NCBI GenBank assembly: GCA_032358255.1
Contig: JAULBX010029046.1
Coordinates: forward strand, 62,001-126,000
Direction of reading: 5' to 3'
Length of the DNA stretch: 64,000 bases
Source of the DNA: Heterotrichella gracilis
Lineage: Eukaryota > Sar > Xanthophyceae > Tribonematales > Xanthonemataceae
Below the pieces are notes generated by a model that was given only the letters and a program-made list of their open reading frames with translations, was not told where the DNA came from and searched no databases. Each line of letters opens with the position of its first letter. Position 1 is the first letter of the stretch. A program made the translations under genes and the position numbers. Positions 36,601 to 45,200 of this stretch are shown piece after piece.

Positions 36601-38039
36601 CGAGTGCATGTGATCACTCCAACATTGCCTACACGTGCAAGGGGATTTCCTTGTGGGGAAGGTTGTGGGTAGGGTGTTGAGCAGCATTGCCTTGCATTGG
36701 ATGGAGGGGGGTGCCCGGTCGGACCCATAGGGGGTGTGCCAAAATGTGGGGCAAATGCCGCCAGCCAGGTGGAATCGAACCACTGGGCCTCTCGGCCCCT
36801 ACGGGTTTGAAGCCCGCACCCAACACCAGTCAGGGTCAGTCCGGCATGGTGAAATTGAGAAAATTCAGAAATGTTGAGATTTTGGGGGGCACAGGATTTG
36901 AACCCACGACCTGCCAGTTACAGTGGTCATCTGGTGCACAAATAGGGAATTACTGCTGATCAAGTCCCAACCTGACAACTGTATCCATTGCTTCTTTGCA
37001 TTTTTCAACTATGTCGTGGGCAAATTGGGTGCAGCTCCCATTGCCACAGCCCTGCCCTCCTCCACTGCCGCTTGTCACAAAAAACCCTTACCTAGGGTAT
37101 TCAGGGTTTCTATGTTAGGGTGTAGCGACGGCCTCCACCAAGCTACCCCCCACTCCCTGCCCACCGCCCACCCACCCAACCCCACCCCCTGCCTGCAGCC
37201 ACGAGCAGAGCGATGCCGAGTACCACTCCAACCTTGAGATCATCGATGAGTACTTTGACAACATTGAGCAGCTGCTGGAGCTGGTGGAGAGCAAAGGGGT
37301 GGGCGGCGAGGTGGTGGGCAACGTGTGCAAGGCCATTCGGAGCAAGCAGGAGGTGAGGGGGGTGGCATGGGTGGGGTGGCATGGGTGCAGCAGTGTGGGG
37401 GTTAGGAGGGGGGGGGTCATGGTTGCCAACAGCAGCTGCTGCTGCATGGGGTATGAGTGTGTGCATTCTTCTCTTTTTCTTTGTGTGAAAAACTTAAAAG
37501 TCTTTTCCAGGGCCCGCATGCAAGTGGTTGATGCACCATCCCTTCCTTTCCCCCCACACTACACCAAAATATCACATTACGGTACACAGGAATACGTGTG
37601 ACATTACTGCAGCCTCATTTCCATCAAGTATTTAGATGGATAAAGAAATAAAAGTGCATATGTTGTTTAGGTTTACTAAAACAATCAATGACAGAAAAGT
37701 GACTGTTCTTCCCCTTCCCCGCAGCACCTTGAGCAGCACATGGGCCCCAAGGAGCTGACGGTGCGCCAGATGTTCCACCGCGCGGCCCAGGAGGCCCTGC
37801 TAGCCAACCACCTGCAGGAGGTGGCGCTGGATGGCGGGGGCCTGGAGGAGGGGGTGGGGGGCATGGTGGGCGGCAGCACGCTGCGCGACAGCACGCTGCG
37901 GGCCAAGAGCGCGCCTTCGCTGCTGCCATACAATGGGTCAGGCGACGACAGCGATGAGGATGTGGGGGGGGAGAGGGCGGGGCTGCAGGGGGCTAGGAAG
38001 CGTGGGGTGTCGCGCGAGGGCAGTGCGCATGGGCCTTAG
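30660..38039 (+). CDS. SLC9B/NHA-type cation/proton antiporter (CPA2), 14 exons
   Basis: Membrane antiporter exchanging Na+ (or K+/Li+) for H+. Exons: 30660-30771, 31400-31450, 31560-31663, 31802-31963, 32292-32502, 32862-32995, 33394-33496, 33773-33873, 34129-34312, 34917-35026, 35527-35712, 36308-36453, 37199-37352, 37725-38039. They join in frame to 690 residues, longer than the roughly 540 of animal SLC9B2. Key signatures are LRCGLELD (to about residue 141) and the paired ion-binding aspartates in ASFDDIIAITGF (Asp226, Asp227). Several hydrophobic helices follow, such as VVFGIIAGILGGIVVG and AIIVCGTLGTLAIYW. The C-terminal 230 residues are a charged, low-complexity cytosolic tail. Intron 4 is GC-AG. 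Introns hold repeated copies of exon edges, and intron 12 holds an antisense tRNA-Sec. The membrane targeted and the transported ion cannot be read from the sequence. Confidence 0.92.
31202..31234 (+). repeat. 11-bp tandem repeat in antiporter intron 1
   Basis: CCAAGCTCAAG is repeated almost three times in tandem. No coding signal overlaps it. Confidence 0.7.
31964..32291 (+). other. Non-canonical GC-AG intron (antiporter intron 4)
   Basis: The intron begins GCACGTG after exon 4 (ending LELDFQ) and ends CCACGCAG before TMNLYKW. No GT donor nearby preserves frame. The joined peptide, as I recall animal NHA2, aligns with it without a gap from the conserved L-D to the M-E-A motif, so the GC donor is well supported. 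Confidence 0.8.
32209..32302 (+). repeat. Echo of exon 5 start: acceptor plus first codons, 75 bp upstream
   Basis: CCACGCAGACCATGAACCT occurs at 32209-32227 and again at 32284-32302, where it is the real acceptor and start of exon 5. The upstream copy has an equally good AG acceptor but then diverges. Confidence 0.85.
32700..32882 (+). repeat. CTCAGTGCTCAG repeats and echo of exon 6 start
   Basis: The intron carries many copies of CTCAGTGCT. Within them GCAGGTGTGTCCTACGTGGT (from 32779) copies the true acceptor and start of exon 6, GCAGGTGTGCCCTCCGTGGT (from 32858), 79 bp upstream with two mismatches in 20. A stretch around AACTCAGGGTTG is also duplicated, so the unit includes intron sequence. 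Confidence 0.8.
32965..33138 (+). repeat. Echo of exon 6 end in the following intron
   Basis: The end of exon 6 (TGGCAGATAGCAAAGGGGCC then CGCACAG and donor) is partly copied about 137 bp downstream at 33105-33135, as TGGCAAATAGCCAAAGGATC then AGCACAG. The copy is diverged and its GT donor is lost. Confidence 0.6.
33684..33800 (+). repeat. Diverged echo of exon 8 start
   Basis: At 33684 GCAGGTCCGCTCACC begins a stretch that could read PLTILFLAS. The real exon 8, from 33773, reads LLIMFFLEH after GCAGGCCTGCTTATC. About two thirds of 26 positions match. It could be an old duplicated exon start or a decoy acceptor; the copy has no in-phase continuation. Confidence 0.5.
33971..34160 (+). repeat. 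95-bp tandem duplication spanning acceptor and start of exon 9
   Basis: The unit starting GCTGTCTGTC at 33971 recurs at 34066. It covers the end of intron 8 and the first 30 bases of exon 9 (34129 onward, CCGTCCCCGCTGCCTGTCCC). The copied exon start at 34034 matches the real one at 28 or more of 30 positions and has its own pyrimidine-rich CAG acceptor. Confidence 0.9.
34268..34415 (+). repeat. Echo of exon 9 end and donor, 98 bp downstream
   Basis: The real exon 9 end (GCTGGCCCTGGTGGTCATTG then GTGAGT, ending 34312) is copied at about 34369-34415 as GCTGGCCCTGGTGGTCATCG then GTGGGT. The copy reaches back through ACCAACATCATTTTAAAG, similar to the exon's ACAAACATCATCCTCAAG. It provides a second GT donor. 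Confidence 0.85.
34758..34950 (+). repeat. Exact 77-bp-period triplication of acceptor plus exon 10 start with CCCTAAA filler
   Basis: TGCAGGCGTGACGCTGCGCA occurs at 34758 and 34835, and at 34912 as the true exon 10 boundary (TGCAGGTGTGACGCTGCGCA). All three continue ATCATCGCCAC. Copies one and two end in GCAGTTTAC(T/C)ATAAACCCTAAACCCTGA before the next acceptor, so telomere-like filler joins the units. Only the third copy continues as the conserved reading frame (GVTLRIIATFIVMSG); the others would stop soon after. Confidence 0.95.
35012..35084 (+). repeat. Echo of exon 10 end and donor, 44 bp downstream, with telomere-like spacer
   Basis: Exon 10 ends AAGGCAACGGTGCAG at 35026, followed by GTGCGGGAAAACCC. 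After ACCCTAAACCGTAAATCCT the same phrase returns as AAGGCAATGGTGCAG, then GTGTGGGAGAACC (to 35084). Copied exon edge, copied donor and heptamer-like filler occur together. Confidence 0.85.
35365..35576 (+). repeat. 106-bp tandem duplication spanning acceptor and start of exon 11
   Basis: The unit beginning AACAGAATAATGA starts at 35365 and again at 35471. Both copies hold a pyrimidine-rich tract, a GGCAG or CGCAG acceptor and the first ~50 bases of exon 11. The real exon from 35527 reads AALASFPLQLIVKYKQDE; the copy reads AALASFFLQLIVKYNQ. The junction falls inside exon sequence, so the duplication includes about half intron and half exon. Confidence 0.92.
35713..36110 (+). repeat. G-rich minisatellite in antiporter intron 11
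   Basis: Variants of GAGGTGGGGGAAGCGAATGG and GGGTGGGTGGGGGAAATGGG repeat in tandem, with a roughly 49-bp unit clearest at 35940-36035. The end of exon 11 (ACGCTGCTGGGCAAAGATGAG) is echoed near 36067 as ACGCTGCTGGGGAAGAAGG, and in part near 35820 and 36130. The array may have grown from exon-end copies. It creates long meaningless open frames on the minus strand. Confidence 0.8.
36741..36744 (-). terminator. Putative Pol III terminator of tRNA-Sec
   Basis: A TTTT run on the minus strand lies 15 bases beyond the tRNA 3' end; Pol III usually stops at four or more T. Confidence 0.55.
36759..36845 (-). tRNA. trnSec(TCA): tRNA-Sec (selenocysteine, anticodon TCA), antisense inside antiporter intron 12
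   Basis: The 87-base length equals the eukaryotic tRNA-Sec length. The anticodon arm is GGG-CTTCAAA-CCC with anticodon TCA. The D arm has CCC TGACTGGTGTT GGG. The long variable arm is a GC hairpin (GGGCC GAGA GGCCC). The 4-bp T stem is GTGG-TTCGATT-CCAC. The acceptor stem is of the long 9-bp type: positions 1-5 and 7 pair, with a T-T at position 8 as in animal tRNA-Sec and an A-G mismatch at 6. The discriminator is G. It lets in-frame UGA be read as selenocysteine in selenoproteins. A tRNA-Ser is excluded by the anticodon and the 9/4 stem geometry. Confidence 0.9.
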
Positions 38040-39205
38040 TGATCTGGGCAGCATTGCAATGATGGGAAACGGGGTTTCAGGTGAATGCCGGATTTTTTGT
38101 GCGGGTTCAAGTGTGGTGGGGGGCGGATGGTGGGGTAATGAACCATTTATTTTCAATGTCGTTACGGCGCGTGCGTGGTGTGACCACATAACATTGCCAG
38201 GGGGGGAGGCCATGGTAGTGCATACTGCACCGAGCCTCACAGCAATTGCATCATCGGGTGGGTTTGGTGAGTTTAGGAAGAAGTAGTATAGAGCTAATTA
38301 GGTTTGGTCATTGCTAACAAGAGTTCAGGTGGGGAGTGGTGTTCAGTGTGAAGAGTCTCTTTTCAGTGGTAGGTAACCCTTTGGTGGACTGGTGATTGTA
38401 ACAATACTCGTGCAAAGCTTTTCACGTGCAATTGCAACTTCTATGGTGAGCTGGCCGCGCAAGCAGCTGTGCTTTCCTTTCTTCAGCAGTGAGTTTGATA
38501 ACACAAGTGGTGCTGCGCATGACGTGCAAGGCTGGGTTTGTGGCTCGTAAATAATGGCAAATGGTCCAACTTGAAGCAGTCAGTGGACAATCTAACATGA
38601 CATACGGTACTTTCTTTTTTGGTGACACTTGACAGTGTGGTGTCAATTCTTGAAGAGTTTCAGCTGGATTAATCGCCCACTGAGTCAGCCGCTCCGGCGG
38701 AATTACTGTACTACATTGCATCCGATGCAGTTGATCCGGGTTCACGATATATATGGGGTCGCCGCATATCAATGCGTGACCTCTCTCCATAATCCAAGTT
38801 GGCTCTTAAAAGTATACATTTGCCGCAAACAGTGCTGGCCACCTTTGCCAGCCGTCTTGAAGACGTCTTGGCAAAGGCAACGCCGTGGGTCAATGCGCGG
38901 GTCTGTGTGATTGACCCAAATGTCCGACATTAAGCCAATATGGGGTCTGACTCAGACTCTGTGCGCCCTAAAAGTTTCCACTCCTGGAGACGGACCGTTG
39001 TCTGGGTGTCACAGTGTGTCACAGTATGGCACTTTTGCCCAGCTTCTTTTTTCAGTGCCCACTCTTCCCCGGGGGCCCATGGGAAGCAATGATTGCATCC
39101 AATTTTCACTTGAACCGACAGCAAAACAGGCGTGTGTAGGCTCAAGGTGGGATGCCGCAACCAGGTCCTTCGCATCATGTCAGTGACCACATCCTCCGCA
39201 TGGGC
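38040..39205. other. Convergent intergenic region, antiporter / BCAS2
   Basis: This 1.17 kb holds the two 3' UTRs. TGTAA, the usual green-algal polyadenylation signal, occurs at 38397 on the plus strand and could end the antiporter mRNA. I see no further gene. Confidence 0.5.
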
Positions 39206-41461
39206 TTAATCATCATCCTCCCCCTCCTCCATAGCCGTCAACCCCTCCACCTCCTCCCCACCATTGGCCACAGCAGCACCATCTGCCACTGCCACGCCAC
39301 TTGGCACAGCAGCAACAGCTGGCACCTCAGCCCCTTCCGACTCTTCCACCTCGCCCTCCGCAGCCTGCCCATCGCCCTCTGGCGCCTCCCCGTTTGCTTC
39401 TTGAGGTGCTGCTCCCGCATCAGCCCCAACATCAGCCTCCCTGTGAGAAACAATGGCAGGTTTAACACGCAAATGCTGCAGTAGCGGGTTTGGGTCCAGC
39501 CGATCTCTACCTGCGACACCAGGCTCGCAGGTTGCCCCAGCTAGTTGCAGGTGTATGCATGCTGATGTTGAATGTACTGGGCAAGGCAGCGATTGCACAG
39601 GCGACGCACCACCATCACCTAAACCCTAAACCCTAGCGGTGCACAGCACTGCCATCTGCTAAACCCTACACAACCTACGCAGCGGTGCACAGCACTGCCA
39701 TCTCCTAACCCCTAAACCCCAACGGTGCACAGCACTCACATGTCCGCCCCTTGCTCCCGCAGCCCCTCCACCTCCACCTCCAGCCGCTCGCAGGCAGCAC
39801 GGATCTCGGCGTTCTTGCACACGGCAGCCATCCAATCCGCCTCCAGCTGGCGCAGCTCGGGGGCGCCACGTGTCTGCGCCAGCTTGCGCACGCGGTTGGT
39901 GTCCTCGATGGCCTGCCGCACTGATGCCAGTTCCGAGGTCAACCTGCGGAAGGGGCAGGGTTAGGGTTTAGGGCGGGAGGGAGAGGCGGGGTTAGGGTTT
40001 AGGGTGGGAGGGGAGATTACAGTTGCATTTTCAATAAAGGCCTCCCAGCGAGGTACAAGGGATGGCACTGTACGGTGTGTGGCAGCAGAAGAGAGCCCTG
40101 GGAGGGCACCGAGGTGTGCAGGCTGAGGGGGGGTATGTTATGATCACACGCCTTCTTCATGGTTGCAGCAACCCCCGCCTTTGAAGCATATGCACAAAGC
40201 TACCCCAAATCCCAACCTGGTACCACAAACCACTAATCGCTGGCCACGCCTGGCTTCCACACCACACAAGCAGCCCGGCCTCGCCAACTCCCTCCCCCTC
40301 CCACCCCCACCCACCTCCTGCACGTCGCCTCCAGCCCGTCGTTGTGCGCCCGCCACACGTTGGGCCCAAACTTGAGCAGCAGCTCCAGGTTGAGCAGGCG
40401 CGAGTACTGGTGCTCAAGCTGCGCGTGCGCGTTGTCAAGCGCCTGCTTCCACGCGCCAAAGTCGTTGCGGTGCACCTGGGGCGGAGATTTTAGGGTTGAG
40501 CGCTTGTCAGCGCTTCTGATGTCGGCGCCTGGCCGTTCATAAACCCTAGCTCCGGGCATAACCCTCGGCACATGGCATGGCTGCTGAATTTAGTTTAAGG
40601 TTTAGGGTTGCGCGAACCTGAGGTGGGGCATCCAGGCGGTATCGCGAGCTGTCCGGTGCCGCCATGGGGATGGACTGACGCACCCGCTCCATCTCGGCGG
40701 CCAGGATGGGGTGGTTCTGCAGGAGTGGGTGGGGGCGGGGTGGGTGGACGGGTCAACAGAACTGCACAGCACCACAATTTTTGTGCTTGCAGATTCAGTC
40801 TGCAGGTTGTTCACGGGTATAACATTTCCTTTCTTTCTAAGTGGCTAGTGCCAGGTCTGACGTGGGAAACGGCTGGTGGCAGGCTGGAGTGGATTTCCAG
40901 GGTCAGTGGCGGGTGCAAGGTGACATGGGTGACCCGCGCTCTTTAGTGGTACGGTGCTAGTCAAGGGGCGGTACCTTGAACTTTGGAGGCGGCATGGGTG
41001 GCAGCTGCTTCAGAAAATCGATTGGCCGCTTGGTGCTGCGCTTCATCTGCAGCACGCAAGGGGGATGGTGATGCTTGCTACCCATACCCAAAGGCCAAGT
41101 GCCCCTATCCTACACGCCAAGCTTACCCTTTACAAAACATGGTGGGCTCTCAAGCCTAGAAACAGGCTTGTTTTGACGCTACTTCAAGTAGTTCGTGCCA
41201 GCATGCGTGTACTCAAGTGCAAACCCACTGTAATGCATTGCCACAGTGGGAATGCCGCAGTTGGTACCTTGCCCGTTACAACCACCGCATACACTCTGTT
41301 GAAACACGTACACCTGATCCTTGACCCACCTCCTCCTCCACTAGCTGGTCCACAACCACCTTCTCCTCAGGGGACAGCACATCTATGTAGGGAAGGGCAT
41401 CGATAAGGTCCTGGCCTGCCCGCCACCCAGCCCGGGCATCACTGCCCTCCAAGGCGAGCAT
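39206..41461 (-). CDS. BCAS2: Pre-mRNA-splicing factor BCAS2/SPF27 (plant MOS4), 6 exons
   Basis: Subunit of the Prp19/NineTeen complex that activates the spliceosome in the nucleus. Exons (minus strand): 41461-41330, 41046-40975, 40716-40618, 40475-40315, 39943-39740, 39440-39206; they join in frame to 300 residues. Family hallmarks are an N-terminal DALPYIDVLSPEEK and a VDQLVEEE helix, KRPIDFLKQLPPMPPPKF, NHPILAAEMERVRQ, the central coiled coil AHAQLEHQYSRLLNLELLLK, and LRQLEADWMAAVCKNAEI near the C end. Human BCAS2 has 225 residues and ends about there; this protein adds about 75 acidic and Ala/Glu-rich residues ending in EGEDDD. The gene is divergent from the starch synthase. Intron 5 carries copies of the exon 5 end. 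Confidence 0.93.
39617..39755 (-). repeat. Triplicated exon 5 end of BCAS2 with telomere-like linkers
   Basis: On the plus strand CGGTGCACAGCACT occurs at 39637, 39683 and 39723. The third overlaps the real donor of exon 5 (ACAT|GTGAGTGCTGTGCACC on the minus strand). Between copies are CTAAACCCTAAACCCT, GCTAAACCCTA and CCTAACCCCTAAACCCC, plant telomere-type filler. The two outer copies have GATGGCAGTGC in place of ACATGTGAGTGC, so their donor is lost. Confidence 0.9.
39958..40012 (+). repeat. Duplicated TTAGGGTTTAGGG block beside BCAS2 exon 5 acceptor
   Basis: GGGTTAGGGTTTAGGG followed by C/T GGGAGG appears twice, about 31 bp apart, within 70 bp of the exon 5 acceptor at 39944. Confidence 0.8.
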
Positions 41462-42218
41462 GATGGCTGCTGGGCAACAAACGTGCTTTGCAAGGCTGTG
41501 TCAACCCTTTGTTGCCTTTCGTGGTGTGGCCACAACCTTAAGTGATCAGATTTGTTGCCAAGCTTTTGTATGGGGTAGGCTGGGGTTGTCCACCACTGAT
41601 TTGTTGTCACCCAACAACCGTATTCTGGGGTAGATGCTCAGAAGTTGAGATACCTCCAAACGCTGAGCGGCTCGGAGCTGCAGCAGCTAAGCTAATAAAT
41701 GGTGGCCTGGTACAATGCATGCATGTGCCAATCCAGAAGTTGCCAACTACAGATGTACGTCGCAGACAACTGGGCTGGCGTTCGTCCCAAGCTTGTGCAA
41801 GAAACCTACAAGTTTGTGCGTCTAAAGATCGGACTGGCAACTTGTTGCGCCGCACAACGCCCGTTTCCTGTTAGGCGCTGGTGCCCCTTTGCTGGCAAAA
41901 ATATAATATTAAAAAATTAATTAATTAATTGTTTTGCCAACGAGGACAGCTGCCTCGCGTGCCCAGCTATGACGCGAGCGGTCAATACTCGTACGAGACA
42001 AAGGCGCAGTTTGCAGCAATGCTGTCCAGAATGCTCGCCATAAAGCAATAGATCAGCGTTCTTAGCGTCTGAACCGTAAACCTGTTGACACTAGACAGGC
42101 CCGTGAGCAGTTTGTCGGGTTTAATCCGTGTGGGCTCTCATGTCCTAGCTCAAAATATCCTGGGAGGCGACAGCAGGCGTTATGGCCCTGTTCGTCCCAC
42201 GGAGTTGGAAACCATGGG
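41462..42218. promoter_or_regulatory. Divergent promoter, BCAS2 / starch synthase
   Basis: 757 bp between outward start codons. An AT-rich stretch with TTAATTAATTAATT lies near 41917-41930. I recognise no defined element. Confidence 0.5.
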
Positions 42219-45200
42219 ATGTTAAAAGGTAGAGCAGGCGCTATTCAGCCTGCGGGGGTTCCTGGCCAGGACCCCCGCAGCTCTGGGTTGAGCTGGCTGG
42301 TGGCAAACTACAAGTGGAGGAGGCACCGGCGGAAACCCCCTTCGAGGTGCAGGGCCAGCGCGGAGGGGATGCAGGTGAGAGGCGGTGGTTGGTTGGGGAC
42401 GTCGTGGGCAGTGTTGTCGGTTTCGTGGGTCAGATGGTGGGGTGGCCCATGTGCATGCGTGTGAGAAGGCCACTCCTGGTAGGTAGTTAGAAGCCAAACT
42501 TTTGGAGGTGTTTGGCCAGTACTGTTTCCAGGTTGAAGTGGCCAAGGGATGAATTTCTGTAAGCGAAGTTCTGTTGTTGCTGTTTTCCTTTTTGCTGCTG
42601 TGCTTGAGAAGCATGGTGGGTACTACCATGGTGCATGGCATGTGTGTCTGACAAAACTGTTGCTGGCCTAACGTGCTTCTTCATAAGCAATAGGCTTGCT
42701 ACTAATATAGAGCATTGTTGACAGCTGTTGGTATAACTGCTGGAGGGTGTTTGACCTTCCACCCCCATTGGGCATCCGCATGCACCGCTGGCCAAAAGTA
42801 AACAAAAACTGTTCAAGGTTGTCGCCTCAGCTTGACGTTGCAGCAATCGCCCGTTTCATATGTTCCGAAGTTAGGCAAGCTGTAGTGGCAGTTTGCTGGC
42901 ATATGCTTATTTCACTGGGGTGGTTAGACACCGGCAGTTACCTTGTGGTCAATGGGGGTAGTCAGGGTCCACACTTCGCCAGAAACCTGTCAGCCATACC
43001 CTTGAAGTTGCCCCACCCATTCCACCCATACACCCCTCCTGCAGGTGGTGTTTGTATCTACCGAGGTGGCGCCTTGGTCCAAGGTTGGGGGCCTGGGGGA
43101 CGTGATGGGGGCGCTGCCTGCGGCGCTGGCGGCAAGGTGCGCGCTACCAGCGGCATACACCTGCGCCTGCCGCCATTTGCGCCTGCGTTGGGCCATGCAC
43201 CTGATTTTGTCTCACAGCGGCTTGGCAGCAGGACAACCATGCCACTCCGCATGCGCTGCTGTTGCCATGCCTTTCTTGCATTCCGAATGTATCCATGGGG
43301 CCACGTCTGCGACTGGCGTCAAAGCATCTCGTTGTCGCATTACATACTGGCCATCCCAATGCAAAGGTCCTGCCCACTTGCTGCAGAGGCCACCTTGCGA
43401 TAACCGTCTCCCCCATCTACACCCACTAAACCCTGGACCATAGACCCTGACCAGTTGCATGTGCGCTGTCGCAGGGGCCACCGAGTCATGACCGTCTCCC
43501 CCATGTACAACGCCTACCCTGACGCCACAGACACTGGCCTGGCGGTGCCTGTGCGCGTGCCGGCAGGCCTGGCACACAGCCTGCCCCAGAGCCAGGCGCA
43601 GGGTGTGCGGTGGGCGCCCCTGGATACCCATACAGAGGCGGGCTATGCGCACTACCACACAGTGCGCGTGCGGGGGGTGGACCACGTGTTTGTGCACCAC
43701 CCGCTGTTCCACAGCGACATCTACGGCGCCTCGCTCACCTACATGGACGGCATGGGCGACCTGGACGTCAAGTACAGCATCCTGTGCCAGGCGGCGGCCT
43801 ACGCGCCGGTCGTGCTGTGGGCCCCGCCGCACCTTCAGCCACTGCTGGAGGTGCTGTTTGGGACCCAGGCAGCGCTGGAGCAGCCCCGACAGCTTGCCCC
43901 AGCCCTGGCGCCAGCAGTGCACGCCACAGATGCCCTTCTCACAACACCCACGGTCGCCTCAATCATCGCCAGCCAGGCACCTGAGTCAGACCCTCGGGGA
44001 GTGCAGCGTGTGGTGGAGGCGGCGCTGCAGCAGACCACGGGGATGTGGGCGGCGCTGGGCGGGCTGCGGCAGGCGGAGGTGGGGCTTCTACGGCCCATTG
44101 TGTTTGTGGCCAATGATTGGCCCTGCGCACCGCTGGCAGCCTTCCTCAAGCACGTGGTGCAGGCGCCTGTGCACTCCCTAGACTCCCTAACGCATGCATC
44201 CAGCGGGGGTGCTATGGACCCTACCGAAGCCCTCCTCAGCTCCCAGCTCCCCTCGGCAGTGACATCTTCCTCCCCCCTTGTGACACCACCTTCAGCCCCG
44301 CGCAACGCATGCAACGCAGACTCTCTTCCTTCAGTCAGCACAACGTATCAGGGCGGGGAACCCGGTCTGTCCCCACGCCGCGATGCAGCGCAACGCCGCA
44401 GCACGTATTCCACTTACAGAAATAGCGGCGATGCCTCAACCAGTGGCAGGGATGAGGCTGAGGAGTATTTCCTGACAGCTGGCGATTTGGATGAGGTGGA
44501 GGCAGAAACCCTACAGGAGGTTCTCTCAGTGAAGGGCCCATTCGGCCGCGGCAGGCGGCGTGGACGGCATCGACCAGGCTGCGGTCCGGGTGATGTGTTC
44601 GCACATGGGGGGCCGGGTGGTGCAGCACTGGGTATATCACCCGAGGTGCACGCCTGGGCGGCATCTCCTGGTCATGCTTCGCCTTCCAGCGAAGCAGGGG
44701 AGATCCGCGACAGCCAACCTGTGATGTACCCTGGCGCAGCATCATGCAGCGGGGGTGCGCTCCTGGATGCAGGGGTGGGTGCAGGCGGGGGCTTACACAG
44801 CAGCACGGCAGATACTCCTACATCTTCAGCCATTGGCATTCCGCATGGCGAGGATGGTGGGGCTGCCGCTGCCATGGATGTACCTCAGCCTCAGCTACCA
44901 ACGTCCGGCATCGCTGAAGCCATGCCTGGTGGGATGGCTAGCACCCTGCCAGATGTCAGCACCAGCACCAGCAGCCATGCAGCACCAGTGGCTGATGAGA
45001 CGCCAGCTTTGGTCCACCCCAAATTGGCGAATGGTGACACCCCCAAGGTGCCAGGGCCCACCCCTCTGCCATCAGCAGGCATCAGCCCCAGGGACCATGG
45101 AGTAGCAGGCACTCATGTTGCGCCAGCTTGGGGCGGCTCCCAAATGGCCAACTTCGCCAGCACTTCGGTATCAGAGCCCACCCCTCCGCTGGATGACGGT

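Noticed and set aside
43212-43922. Minus-strand 236-codon open frame within the starch synthase
   Set aside because: Antisense shadow of exon 3, whose plus-strand translation carries conserved GT5 motifs.
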